Origin: Ectocarpus siliculosus
Taxonomy: Eukaryota > Sar > Phaeophyceae > Ectocarpales > Ectocarpaceae
Reading direction: 5' to 3'
Assembly: GCA_000310025.1 (NCBI GenBank)
Contig: FN649746.1
Coordinates: 3,018,854-3,082,853 of the forward strand
DNA: 64,000 nt
Both the position numbers and the translations under genes were made by a program. Positions 11,001 to 41,700 of the stretch are shown one piece after another. Within the stretch, counting starts at the first letter, position 1; each line of letters starts with the position of its first letter. Below the pieces are notes generated by a model. That model was not told where the DNA came from and did no database searches. It saw only the letters and a list, made by a program, of their open reading frames with translations.

Positions 11001-12214
11001 CCCAAGGATCAGTCTCCCGGCAGCCTACACATCCATCCACGAACACATAAAACGTGTCTTGAAGTCATCCCCCCTCCCCCCGCGTATGAGAACTCAACGC
11101 TTGCAACACCCACAACCGTCGCCCCCTCTCATGGGGGGTGAGCACGATCTGCGTACTACGCTGCGACAAGACTTGGTTGATGTTTTTCTCCCGGGTTGTT
11201 CTTTCAGAACCTTGAAACGTTATTTTCGACCAGACTGGACTGGACGAAGAATGCTCTTGATTGTGAGCCTAAGTCTTCCACGGTCAGAATATTAGTATTT
11301 ATATTTCATGTTTTACCTTTCTCTTGGCTTCACACAGGTGGGTGGCTTTTCGTCTCGGGAGTTGATCCGGCTCCTTCGATCCATGAAGGGTCTCAACATC
11401 GTGTCCGGGGATGTGGTTGAGGTGGCGCCCGCGTACGACCATGCGGGTGAGAGAGGAAGAACTCCGTTCAGACCATTGTTAGTCCGTAGGCTCTCTAGTC
11501 TACAGCCCATAGTGTTAAGGAGGACCCGATTCCCAGGGTATCCGTGGGTTGACTTTTACCGGGATCGGTGCACCTTCGCGTATGGCGTCAGCAGGATACT
11601 GGTTCGAATTTCCTTGGGTGCACATTTTTCTCGTGACTTGGACATTTTTCCTATGGACACAAATGTGTGTCAGTCCTGAGAGTACCTCTTGGAGTCGATC
11701 CTACAAAGAACCTTGTGACACTTCCATCGAATTACCCGTCTGGCCACAAGAGGTTCGTTCCCAGTTGAGGGTAAATTCTGTGGGTGGAGAGTGTTAAGGA
11801 GGACCCGATTCGCAGGGTATCCGTCGATTGACTCTTACCAGAATCGGTACACCTTCGCAATAGGCCAGGCGACTGTATGCACTATAAAGAAGCCGAAATC
11901 AAACCAAGCCGAAATCAAACCATTAGGCTAGTCAGCGCTGGCTAGTCTCTTGGTTTGATTTCGACTTCGATAACTATCATTTTTTCTTACCATGCTAGTA
12001 CACCAGTGCAAGAGGAGCTCACCACCTCTCTGTGATGTTGACCCAAGAGGTCTGAAGGCTGGGCTATCTATCGTTCCAACGTCTCTCCTTCGTCCTATCA
12101 TTCTTGCTTCCTCTGCCAGACATAACGGCCCAACTGGGAGCAAACATCGTCTTCGAGATCCTGTCCCTCATGGCGGTCGCCCGAAGAAATAAGACCGCGA
12201 CGACGTCGGCGTAA
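5042..12214 (+). CDS. AGMAT: Agmatinase-type ureohydrolase, 10 exons
   Basis: Exons: 5042-5225, 6185-6273, 6914-7029, 7526-7616, 8101-8202, 9292-9402, 9927-10025, 10195-10350, 11338-11446, 12120-12214. The CDS is 1152 nt, 383 aa, and all phases match. The family hydrolyses agmatine (or a similar guanidino substrate) to putrescine and urea with a binuclear Mn centre. The metal-binding signatures are all present: GGDHTISYP (His near residue 186), [10 protein letters not shown] (209-213) and [19 protein letters not shown] (Asp near 300, 302, 305). Length is usual for the family. The first ~60 residues are Ser/Ala/Gly-rich and not conserved; a targeting role is possible. Intron 2 has a GC donor (GAG|GCAAGC at 6274) and this join restores the conserved domain. 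Agmatinase is favoured over arginase by HGTPF and GTGTPE; guanidinobutyrase-like specificity cannot be excluded. Confidence 0.93.
6508..6560. repeat. Family F repeat fragment (GGAACGGTTTTT...GAAGACA)
   Basis: GACCGGAACGGTTTTTACTC followed by TGAAGACAGCAACAC matches the 3' parts of copies at about 9186, 40838 and 52941, most of which end in a (CAA)n run. Intronic in agmatinase. Confidence 0.4.
6676..6731 (+). repeat. Family D repeat
   Basis: CATGCCGTAGTCGTTAGACC followed by a TTGACCTCGCATCCCTAC block and GCCGGGACGGA. Nearly identical to 30764-30818. It lies in agmatinase intron 2. Confidence 0.6.
8690..8889. repeat. Tandem duplication, about 85 bp units, 112-bp spacing
   Basis: The block starting GTGCTGTGATGTCTACGTAT at about 8693 recurs almost unchanged (GTGCTGTGATGTCTACCTTT) at about 8805; both end CAAGGCCGTCGCTCG. 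The few differences suggest a recent duplication. Intronic. Confidence 0.8.
9186..9281 (+). repeat. Family F element with (CAA)n tail
   Basis: GGAGATCGGAACGATTTTCT leads into a long CAA/CCA-rich run ending at about 9281, 11 bases before agmatinase exon 6. The same head and tail occur near 40838 and 52941. The A-rich simple-repeat tail resembles the 3' end of a non-LTR retroposon, but no coding part is seen. Confidence 0.5.
10517..10594. repeat. Short perfect palindrome, family C
   Basis: A 22-bp arm (GTTGAGAAGCACGATGACCA...) at 10517-10538 is repeated exactly in inverse at 10573-10594, around a centre containing AGTCAGCGCTGACT. Other elements with the same core are at 11889 and 62564. Intronic. 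Confidence 0.8.
11505..11868. repeat. Dispersed direct duplication of an about 75-bp block
   Basis: TGTTAAGGAGGACCCGATTC...GGTATCCG at about 11512-11590 recurs at about 11794-11868 with scattered changes. Both lie in the last intron of agmatinase. Confidence 0.7.
11889..11969. repeat. Palindromic element, family C
   Basis: The GAAGCCGAAATCAAACC arm occurs twice on the left. The inverse (GGTTTGATTTCGACTTC) is on the right, around CTAGTCAGCGCTGGCTAG. Very similar arms recur at 62564-62740. Confidence 0.75.
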
Positions 12215-14764
12215 CCTTTGAGTATTGTTTTGGTAGGGATATTGTGAGTTTTTTGTTTGTTTGTTAGCGAGAGCTAGGTTCGACCTGGCCCTCCGCTTCC
12301 TTTCCTTGATTGAGTGAGTCATGGCGAACGAACCCACGGGGCTTCACGTTGTGTTGTTTGTTGCCTGTCGTTGCATCGTCTGTGCGTGAATGTGTACACT
12401 AGCGATCTTCATTTCCGTTTCTTCCACGCCTATTCAGCGGTTGGACGATGCAAGTACGTGTGGTATCTATCTGTATCTGTATCTGTTTACTTAGATTTTG
12501 ACGTGGTGTACGCTGGGGAGGATGCTGAAAACTACCATATGTTGCAACACGAAGCGGCTGGTTTGAGCCCGAGAGATAACTCACGCATGTATGCATCTAT
12601 GCCTCGTTGTCATGGTTCGACGAAACATGAGCAACGCAAGCGAAGAGCCGGCGGCGAGAAATTTGTACATGACCACTTGTGTCTACGCCTAACACCCGCC
12701 AATGCCGCTCGTGGGCTTCGGTCGAAATATTCGTGGTCGTCCGATAGACCTCGAGAAGAACATTGCGACGGTTTGATTATCTACATCGTGCGACGGAAAT
12801 TGCCGGCGGCACGGTAACTTGCAAACCAAATATCTAGACAGTTACACCGCACATTGCACCACACCACGGCATGTATCATGTCTGTCGGGCCTGGCGCAAG
12901 TGCCCATCAATGACGCATATTGTAGGGTATCAAAGCTGTGCGGTGTCGGGCTGTTATTCAAGTAAGCACCCCCATTTCGCAGAGTGTAACACAGAGCCCG
13001 ACTGGTGTCAAGCAACATGCCAAAGCCAAATGACGTGGAGAAGAGGACCATCGACACTGGCTTTCGGACGCGTTTGACAGAAAAATCAAACGGGACATGC
13101 GGCGTGCCGACCGTGTTCAGCCCCAAAGATAGACCGTAACGCAAAACGCATCGGAAGGCAGGTAGGAGAAGGTGCACATCGTGTCGGTGGTAACAAAACG
13201 ACGAAAACGTCGGCCGGGATTACCGTTAACTTCTCCAGAGCACGAGAGGGGAGTGCAGAAATATACCGGTTTTCGGGATCTCCCCCCATGACCTCAAAAG
13301 CAGAAACAAGACCCTCAAGTTTCACCTTTGGGCCCCAGGGGTCGACGACACGTACACGTCGCGATGGGTGTTCAACCATTGTTATTTTGCTCCCGTAGCT
13401 TCATCAGCCTCGCAGCAGCGAAGGCAGGCAACAGACGCAGCCGGCAAGAGCTAACTACCAGCAGCCGCGCCACTACCCGACTCAAAAGAGCTACGAGCCT
13501 CATGCTTTCGACACCAAGCACCGCCCAATCTCGAAGCCGGCTTGCCGCCACACACACGCTAGCCAAAAAGGCCAACGTAGCGCCACATCGCAACAAGCCG
13601 AGACGACGTTCGTCTGCGAACCAGGAGGAATTGCACCCCGCTACTAGGCGCAGAATTCCAGGAAAGCCACCACAATGGTCACTTTCGCCACACGGCTGCG
13701 CGGTCGCAAACCAGTTGTTTAGCCAGTCGTCCACGACGTCCAGGAGACGCGCAGGAAGGAAGCTGCGACTGAACGCGACCGCGGGCATGCGGAGGAACGA
13801 CCAGCATCAAGAGACGCTTAGTAGTCTCCTCCGCCTTCGTCACCTGGTGCAGTTGGAAGCAACCAAGCGATGGTAAAAGCCGAAGAGGTCGGCAACAGGG
13901 GGGGGGCGGGGGGGGGTCAGGAATGATGCAACGGTTTCATGCCTAGGGGAGTGGAGTGCAACACAGGTCGAACGAGAGCAGCGGTTTCCGCGAGCGAGGA
14001 GGGATTGTTCTTGCTGACGCGAAACACAGCAACACTCTACTGGCACGCGCGACGGCAAGAGCGTCAAGTCACGAAAGCAATTGGCGCATGTCTCAGCAAT
14101 GGCTCCAACCACACGCACACTTGCAAGTTAACACCGGTGCAAATTCAAACAACTACCCGGGGCATTAAAAAAGCCACCACAACCGACGAGGGCTCAACAA
14201 CCAACCGGACAAAAAAAAAGGGGTGGGTCGGACGACGAGCGAGGAGAGGGTGGCATGGTGTTCTGTAGGTTGAACAGCCTAAACCTACAAAAATAACACT
14301 TGTATGACAGGAAAATCCCGACTCGGGAAGGCTACACGTGGACGATGGATGTCATCTCTACACTTTTGAGCCTATGACACTGTGCTTCTCGAGATTTTTC
14401 TCTACGCCCTCCCGATGTCACACCAAACACCAAGACCAGCAAGCCCCCAAACACCTCTTGACTCCACCCTACGTACTCTCAAGATTGTCCGTTTGCTCCC
14501 GACACGCCAAACCCAAACCCCACCCTGAGGTGGCGTACGGTTCCCAGGACTATACAGCAAGCGGAGTTGAAACTGAGCGAAATGAGCAGATCGAATGGAA
14601 AATGTGTGTGTGCGTTTCTATATTTTATAATTTGTGTGGTTGGGTTCCGAGTTGAACTGAGCAAAATGAGCAGATCGAATGGCCTAAGCTGTGTGTGTTT
14701 TTTTCATTTTATAATTTGTGTTGTTGGGTATTTTGCGGAAACATTACAACGATTCAGATGCGAT
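12215..14764. other. Convergent intergenic region, no supported gene
   Basis: About 2.5 kb between the stop codons of agmatinase (plus) and ribosomal P1 (minus), so it should hold both 3' UTRs. Open frames of 100-180 codons exist (for example 13328-13876 plus and 13372-13788 minus) but overlap each other antisense and show no recognisable motif, so I do not call them. A G-run is at 13899-13917. Confidence 0.5.
14566..14733. repeat. Tandem duplication, about 85-bp unit, 3' of P1
   Basis: GAGTTGAAACTGAGCGAAAT and then GAGTTGAACTGAGCAAAATG each begin a unit that continues GAGCAGATCGAATGG and ends near TTTTATAATTTGTGT. The two units are contiguous. They lie just beyond the P1 stop, probably in its 3' UTR or flank. 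Confidence 0.75.
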
Positions 14765-16855
14765 TCACTCACCGCCGCCGAACATGTCCATGCCCCCGCC
14801 CATGTCGATCTCCTCCTCTTCCTCCTCCTCCACCTTCTTCTCCTCGGCAGCCGGTGCCGCCGCGCCACCGCCGCCGCCGCCGCCACCACCACCGCCGCCT
14901 ACAGAAATCCAAGTTGGATGTTTACACGGCAGCGAAGATAAGATGTTCCGTAGGCTGATGTTGAGCCGAAAATGTCCAGAAATCAATTTGAGTGCTTTCC
15001 AGCTTGTGTCCGTTTCGAGACACTCGCGTCTAGTCGCGCTGTCTCGTTTGCTGTTGCACGCACGGTGTCAATATTTTCTGCACAACTTGCAACAGGTTAG
15101 ACCGCGTGGATTCTCGAGATTCCGAGCACTTGAGCTAGATATCCCTCTACGCAAAAAATTGGCACTTGCTGAATCCCTCAAGTAGATGCATACACGGCCG
15201 GTGTGAACAAGCCCGCACGATCCCCGATTATAACGCACGCACACGCAGCGAGCGGTAACGACGCCTCTTCCTGTAAGCAAGGCCGGCACGTCATCAGCAA
15301 CCTCCCACGTCGGGCATGTACGATATACCAAAAGCTATGACTACATGCGTGCTTGATCGTCTGGACTGCTTGAGCAGCAATGGAAACGAAATGAGCCGAG
15401 CGGCGCCGCGCTTCCTGTACTGACGTCTGGACTGATCAAGCAGCAATAAATGAAAACGAACTAAAACACACGCCGCCGGCGCACGTTCCAACCAATGAAG
15501 GGTCCCGTTCTGCCTGCTGGACTAAAGGACAAAAAACGGCTCACCGCCCGCGCTCATCTTGCAGAACATCGCGCAGCCCTCGGACTTCTCGAGCATGGCC
15601 GCGAAGAGGGTGGGGTAGTAGGCCGGCACTTCGTTCTTCGTGGCCGCTACCACCGCACTGATGTTCTCGGCGGTAAGCACGGAGCCTGCCACGAGGGATG
15701 CGGTCGATAGCGAAGAGCAACGAGCAACAAGCACAGAAACACGCATGGTGGGTGAGAAACAACCGGTTCGTCGGGAGGGATCTCGCCAATGTTCGTTCGG
15801 AGGAGACGTTGTGCATTTCTCTTAAAATGGCAGGCATGCGTGTTGCCAACAATACTCACGACTGTTGCCATGGTGAAAAATATGTACCGTCACCAGAGGG
15901 ACTCACACGAAACAACGAGAACCAAGGGTATCACGCGCATGCAAAGTGCTAGCTAGACTTGCGACAGGCGGCTTCCCGTCCCCTGCAACCTCGCCTACAC
16001 TGCACTTGCCATGTACACAAGCAGCGCCGACAGGATGGTCGCACGAAGGAAGATGCACCGCCGACAACATGTAGCAACCCAAGCGCGTCGATACAACATG
16101 CTCTCGACGTATGCATATCTACAGACGTGAGAAGGGTTGCCGCGGCATGAAAGAGTGATTTCCGTCTAACATTGTGCTGCGGCATGAGCGCGGTTTCAGT
16201 GCAACAAAGTGAGGAGAAACAAGCGCAGCTCGTTTTCAAAGCAACAGCTGATGATTGCCAGGGAGGAAAACGTCGACAAGGGCGTGAGATAATTTTGCGT
16301 CCTTTTCTTCGTGACTGGCAAAAAACACCTGGCAAGTAGAAGCGCAAGTAGAAGCGCCGCCAAGCCATCCAACTATTGTACATGCGGACAGAAGAAGCGC
16401 CGCGTAACCATGCTGCTCTCCAAGTAGCGAAGTGTAGCGCAGTATACACCCACACGAAAAACACATGTTGCCTGTTGAATGCAAGCTTCTCCGCAACTAC
16501 ATATTGTAGCTGCCTACCGAAGGTTGCATAATGCAAGATACCACACCCCCTGGACCGGTTTTCAAAGCTCGAATACTCCGCAGCAAAAACAGGTGTTCAC
16601 CGCCGAAAACGGCACTCGTCAGTGAACTGCGCACATGCTTTCCTCGTCGTGGAGGAATCGAGCTTCAAAAAATCGTGTCCAAGGGGGGCAACATCCTTAG
16701 CAACCTGCGTTCATTGTGCAAGTATCGTCTTGTTTCCAGCCGCTGCTGTGACTGGAAAGAGTTATGGTAGACTCACCAGCGTCCTCCAGGAGAAGGGCGG
16801 CGAGGCTAACGACCATGTCGTTCTTCTGGGGTGCTGGGAGCTCCGAGAGAGACAT
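14765..16855 (-). CDS. RPLP1: 60S acidic ribosomal protein P1, 3 exons
   Basis: Exons 16855-16777, 15685-15545, 14898-14765; CDS 354 nt, 117 aa. P1 forms the ribosomal stalk with P0 and P2 and recruits GTPase factors. The N-terminal helical domain (SLAALLLEDAG, then LTAENISAVVAA, YYPTLFAAMLE) is P1-like rather than P2-like. It is followed by a run of about ten glycines, an Ala/Pro hinge, an acidic run of Glu, and the tail IDMGGGMDMFGGGE. The tail keeps the acidic-DMG plan but lacks the animal and yeast GFGLFD ending. Length is normal. The first intron carries a family A inverted-repeat element. The ATG at 16855 is the only start that gives the conserved N-terminus. Confidence 0.92.
16515..16711. 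repeat. Family A inverted-repeat element (MITE-like)
   Basis: Starts TACCGAAGGTTGCATAATGC and continues CACACCCCCTGGACCGG...TTTTCAAAGCTCGAATACTC. The right end carries the inverse (GGAATCGAGCTTCAAAAAAT). Inserted in intron 1 of the P1 gene. Confidence 0.65.
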
Positions 16856-18733
16856 GATCAAGCTGCTGGAAAAGGGAAAGGCGCCAAGGTCATTTGGCTG
16901 GTTAAAATATAGTCCTTGCTTCCACACCAGTGCAGAAGGTCGCGGATATTCTACACCTATACGGCACTGCTGTCCTCCGAACGAGGGACGATTGCTGCTT
17001 ACTGCTTACTGAACACACCCATCCAAATTTGTTTGAGTTGGCTTGTCCGACGCGCTCTCTGCAAAGGCGACACCGTCCGCCTTGGATTTTCCACACAGCT
17101 GCAAAACGGTCTGAAACAGCCCAAGCGTTGGACCTCACCACCAGCAGTTGTACTTGGCCCTAGCCAGACAGTCTCAGCGCAACTATACACCATGACCCGA
17201 CATTGGTGAACGAACCATCATCGATGTGTGTGTACCCTTGTAGGCCATACATCGCCTCCGCAGAGTTATGTAGGTGTCCGCACGGAAACCAAAGCACCAA
17301 TTCCAAAATACACCTTACACCCTCGAACACCTCAATCCAGCCAATGGCAGAGCACAGTACAACGCGGCTGGGCAACGAAAAGGTGGAACAACGCTGTTCA
17401 CTCTGCAGCACAGCAGCACAGCACAGCAGCAGCACCTCCCGACGCCAAGCGGTGGCCATATCTCAGCGCGGCGTGTTCGAGCAACACCATCCATCGAGCT
17501 CCCCGCTCGACGTAGACCATCAGATCGAACATCCACACTGCGAGATAAACACTACAGCAGCGCCTCTCCGCGTCGTCAAAGCCATTCGGCATCTCACCTG
17601 ACGAAGGGAACAGGAGAACACCCGTGTGGCGCACACAAGCTCCCGCCGGTGCCGAGGGGGTCCGCAGAAGAATACTTGTTGGGGGGCGTAAAGGTGTTCA
17701 TTTTATGCGGCGTTCGTGTATGTACATGAAACGGCTGCGGGCGTCAGTTTTACCACACGCGGTAAACGTCGAGGAAACCGTCACGGCGCTGCAGCTGCTT
17801 TCCCCCTTCGTTTTATTCCCATTCCCATCGATCGTGTACAGCGAGATTGTTGGGTCTGCGACGTGGGAGTTTGGCCGCCTAGCAGAGAAAGCGGCCTCAT
17901 CCTTGCCGTTGCCGGTTGTCACAATTTACGCATTGCTTGCTGTGGAGATCCAGGCGATTGTCCTGGAGATTTTCGCGCTGCTTTTCGCCACCGCCTCTCA
18001 CTCACTGAATTTCGAAATGATATTGAACGCGTACAGGAAATCCTGGTGCTGTTCTTATTAATGATCCTACCTTGTTTCCCCGCACACCCAAGAGTCCCCA
18101 CCGGCCCTACAGTGTAGTTCACATCGATATATTCTAGAACTTCGAAATGGACTTGGTGTCGTCGGAGGACAAAAGGAAGAACTCTCGAACGCCCACTTTC
18201 TGCTGTGTTGGTCATCTGCCTCCCCATCTCCCGACCCCCGCCATGTACATCTATTCGTGGGTATGTGGTTTCTAGAACACTTGTTTTTGCACGTCTTTTC
18301 TTGCAGGTCGTAAAATAGTACAACGCCGATCTTCGACGATCACGATTCATTTCTCGGTTGTCGCAAACAGGAGTGGTCGATCTGGATCCGATCTCTCTCT
18401 CTCTCGTGTTCTAATTTTTGTGAGGGCTTGTGGGACGACAACCAGGGAAAGGAAACAGATCCTCCCCACCTAATCGAAGGTATAGGAAGGTAGGGAGTGG
18501 TTTCAAGCATTCCATGTTCATGTGAAGATACCCCTTAGATGGTGAAGATCAGAGATTGCTACACTCCTTTGCTTCCTTATGGAAACGATACGATCCGCCA
18601 CCACTAGCCATCCCATACCAGAGCCCCATCCCCGGGTCGCTCTTCTGCACGACCGCATTCCACAAATAAATACCATCATCTTTGCGTTGCGTTGCGGGCA
18701 ACACGCCAACAGCTGCGCTGTTCCCACCTAAAG
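16856..18733. other. Intergenic region upstream of P1, no firm gene
   Basis: This holds the P1 promoter by position. Frames such as 17624-18061 plus (hydrophobic C-terminal half) are open but have no recognisable motif and no paired exon. A minus-strand stretch at 18549-18680 reading DDGIYLWN...GLWYGMASGGG looks protein-like and may belong to the uncertain gene at 18734-19050. Confidence 0.35.
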
Positions 18734-19050
18734 CTATCCACAACAAGGGTCGGATCTGGAGCCCGCAACGACAGGCCCAGCAGGCGCTCGGCCACATGCA
18801 GGGGAGCGAGTGTCTTCAAAATCAAACCGCGAACGCTCGAGAGCCCCACCCCTGACGAGCTGAAACCATCTCGTTGCAAAAAAACACAGCAGCAGCCTTC
18901 GCGAGGACATTTTCAGCTGGTTTTAATAGGGGTTACTCGTTTTGGGGGATAGATCTGCAGCTCGTGCGTCGCCAAGGCCGGCAAGTGCGGGATGCCGCTG
19001 AACTTCTCCAGAAAGCATGGGCCAGCTTCACCGCCCAGGACATCGCCAGG
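18734..19050 (-). CDS. Possible partial gene, two exon-like stretches
   Basis: Two stretches with high GC3 and protein-like composition lie on the minus strand. Stretch 1 is about 19050-18937, with CCTGGCGATGTCC near its start and a possible donor CGA|GTAACC. Stretch 2 is about 18859-18734 (LSSVRGLILKTLAPLHVAER) with acceptor TTTCAG and donor AG|GTGGGA. Two reading frames of stretch 1 remain plausible, and only one keeps phase with stretch 2. No family recognised, and neither start nor stop exon was found. The same stretch also has plus-strand splice-like borders (CTGCAG before 18961, CAG|GTGAGG at 19052). Treat as a weak candidate. Confidence 0.25.
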
Positions 19051-19392
19051 TGAGGTTTGAACATGTGCTATCGCTGTTTATAATGTAAAACGTCCAACTC
19101 GCGCATTGGTGCACATAGCTTTGGTTTGGTAACGTGGGGGTTAGGGTAAAGGCTACGAAACCCCCACTCTATTTCACATATAGTCTAACGCTTAATATCC
19201 TCCGAAGGCGGTCCAAACAAACAAAAAATACATGAAGTCAGGACGATCACTCTCAGCTAGGACGTCCACCTCGCAGCCGGAAAAACTTGCGCCCCAAGTT
19301 TATTTTGGCCTATAAAAAAATTGCGTGCCTTTGTGCCTTTCCTTGACTCAAGCATCATAGTGCGACGGACAAAAGTAGTGGGCGTCGGGATG

Positions 19393-38491
<19,099 letters not shown>

Positions 38492-38777
38492 GTCAACGTC
38501 CGCTGTTGCCCAGCAGAGAAATAGAGGTGGCAGAGAGTGAGGAGGGAATTCACTGGGTCGTCGCTCAAACTCGCGGGCGGGACTGGTGAATCCACCCCTA
38601 TCTCCCAACGCATGCAATCTCCGATCCACGGAACACCCGATTTTCGGAGATTTTCGGAGATCTTGGATGCGCGCGATCCTTACACCTGCTGCACCTTATC
38701 TCCACAGACCCCTCCCAGAGAGGGCGACGACGGCAGCAACAGGCAGCAGTAGGGTCGCGCGTTGGATTAGGTGCGAG
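38492..38777. promoter_or_regulatory. Compact bidirectional promoter region (helicase / DYNC2I2)
   Basis: Only 286 bp separate the helicase ATG (38491, minus) from the DYNC2I2 ATG (38778, plus), so both 5' UTRs and promoters share it. A tandem GATTTTCGGAGA pair sits at about 38639-38662. No TATA box was seen. Shared control is inferred from position only. Confidence 0.5.
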
Positions 38778-41700
38778 ATGGCGATCCCTGAATTTCAGGA
38801 CGCCCACTTTGGCGCGGTCAACTTCTCGAACAACGACGAATACAAGCGGCAGATGGTGTCTCAAGGGGGGCAGACGAGAGAGATCCAGATTGACTGTTGT
38901 TCGACGCAAACCCGGATCTCGGCGACCGCTGAGGTGTGTGTGCCACTACAGGCGTGTTCGAAACGTGAGGAGTTGCCCGACATTTACAAGTGCATAACGC
39001 TCTCAAGGAAAACTCTGGGTGCAGGGCTGCAGATAGTGCTGCCCGTTGAGGCACGCTGGATACCACAAGTCAAAGATTACAAACCACACAAGATGTTTGC
39101 ATACGAATCTACAATAAGCACCAACCTGCAACACACACCGCCCGTGCCGAACCCGTTCCGAGACCGGTCGTCACACACTCTGTGTCCCATGAACCTGATC
39201 CATGCAGTGCGGTACCCTCGGCGGCCTCCGGGTCTTTTTGACGTGCAGTATTGTCGCGCTTTTTCGGCCGTCCCTAGACACAGACAGAGCAAGACTCCGA
39301 GCGCAAGCTCGACCCTGAGACCATCTCGGGCTTCGATGACTGGAGTGACATACCCCCTGGCGTAGCTCGGTTCTTGGAACGGGTGGGCGGTGAGATGGAG
39401 GACGAGCTAGCCAAGTCGGACGCCAGCCAGGTGATGCAGGACAGAGGCCCTCGTGTGTGAGTTGGTGGAGAACTGCTGTGCGTGGGCTTCCATGTACTTT
39501 TCAGAGCAGCCACCTCCAACAACACCACCAAGCACCCAACACCATGAAGTTGACGCAGTCCCCTGTGCGCATTACTACAGCTGCTACTTGAATTATCTAG
39601 GATATGAGGTCCGTATGCACAGCGGCTGGCAACGGTAAGTCTGCCCTGTAAGCAACCTTCCACTGTCTCCTTCCTCTTTTACAAACACAGGCGTTCATTG
39701 GGTACGCGCCGATCGAGGAGGGGGGAGACAATGAGATCGCCCTCCACTACACCCTCTCGTGTGATCTTTCCGAACTGCTGAGTGCAACAGGCGTTGGAGG
39801 GACTGGATCCAGCTCCAAGGTCAGAGTTGTCGAGCATTCGAGCCTACCTTGTTGTTGAGGAACAGGAAACGTTCGTCAGCGACGAGGTAGATCGAGGACG
39901 CGCTACGGTTTGAGCGTACTTTGATTTTTTGCGCGCCTGAAGTTGCTTAGACGCGCGTAAACTCAACGACCCTTGAGATAGAAGGGCCAATACCAAGCTC
40001 GAGATTTCGGCGAAGAACCCGTGACGGGCGGCGCATGCGGGGCCGGAGAGTCATCAACTGGGGCCTTGACCATGTTTCCGACCCGCTGACCTCGCTTCTG
40101 CTACCATCCGTGCCCTTCGACAAAAATTGAGTTTCTTCGATAGCCGCTCCAGGCCACTGGAGTAGACTGGAGCCCTACGGGATCTGTGGTAGCTGCCTCG
40201 TTCGGGAGGTGAGTGTAAAACATACGCTCGGGTGTTTTTTCACGCAGCAGCTTCAACAGAGGCCGCAAGAGAAATAAGGTTGACTTAAGACCTGTATTGA
40301 CTGTAACGAGAGTATTGAGTGACATATGTTTACAGAGGCTAGCCCGCACAACATGGTGTCCCGGCCGTATCTTATGACACGGGGTGCCCGTAGATGAGTA
40401 ACGGGCGCTGAGTACCCCAAACTTCGAGCGATGTTTCTCCCGGTAGGCGAAACTCTCAATCTGTCCGCGAAGGTACGGCGGGAAGAGTTTGTTGACGCAG
40501 GAGTGGTACGCGTAGTCCTGACATCCGCGCTGCACCGCCGTGACTGCGGAGAAAAGGCGCAAACTTTTCCTTTTCTGCCAGGGTTTGGCGAACTAGCTTG
40601 CGATCGATAATACCTTCGCCGGTGGACAGATTTCCTCGCTTCATCTACGATAGGAGGCCCCCCCAGTAGTGCCGTCATGTGCGCGCCGAAAACACCGGCA
40701 CCACACCGGGCGATCGGCACTATTCAGAATCGTGCCGAGTAGTGTCAAACTACAGAATACTTTGGCTGTGCCGTGACCTGTTGCCAACGCTATATAGGCG
40801 CTGACGATTTGAGCTCCCCCCGTTGTACTTAGAAGAGATCGGAACGGCTTTTATCGTGAAGACAACAACCACCAACAACTACAACAAGATCCTATTGCCT
40901 TTAGTACGACGCATTTGTTCTTCTTTGACCAGAAACGACATCGCCGGCTGGTGCGACTCCCCAGGGGCCCTCGCTACCTGGAACATCTTCCGCCGAGGCT
41001 TTGCCGACGAGGGAGACCACGCGCCTGATACCATTCTGGACCACAGCAGGTGCGAAGCAGGGGCGAGGGCGACGAGAATTTCAGCGGGAGCTCTATGGCG
41101 ACCGAAGGCGATACACTTGTTGTCTGCCTGATGGCGCGGGTGAATAGCGTTAGGGTTAGGCGATGAAAACGGAAGGTTGCAAGAAGGTCGGCTGCGAGGC
41201 AATGCACATCCGTGCATGTTTCATTCGTCGACAATCGACGAGCCACACAGTATCCCATCTGCAGCGGATGTTGCGATGGTTTACGTCCTCTAGATGATGT
41301 GGGTTGCCCCCATGGTCTCCAGGTGTCTTCGAAGTACGTACCTGGACGTGGTCGTGGTCTGGAGTTCGAGTTCCGCCCTTGAGACTGTTTTTTAAACCGT
41401 TGATGTTGATTCTTCGAAGGTTGACGTTAATACCAACGCGGGAAAGGAATACCTACCTTCTTTCTTAATCGAAGTTGCAGGCATGCACTATGGAAGGAAA
41501 CATTTAAGTGGTAGTCCGGCTGGCGCGGTTGACACACATACACAAAGAGATAAAAAAGCAGGAATAGATACAAAAAGAAAAAGTTGGTATGAGGTATGCT
41601 CATTGTGCAAGAGCCTATGTTGTGAGCCCTGACCTGGTGTTCCCGCGCAACCTTCCCTGCCCAGCTGTTTGATGTGCGTCAGCTGCCACCCACTGAGCCC

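Noticed and set aside
13328-13876. 182-codon plus-strand frame and the antisense 138-codon frame at 13372-13788
   Set aside because: Each is the other's shadow; no motif, no splice partner, composition explained by base bias.
17624-18061. 145-codon plus frame with a hydrophobic C-terminal half
   Set aside because: No recognisable family, no supported start context or paired exon; overlaps other open frames.
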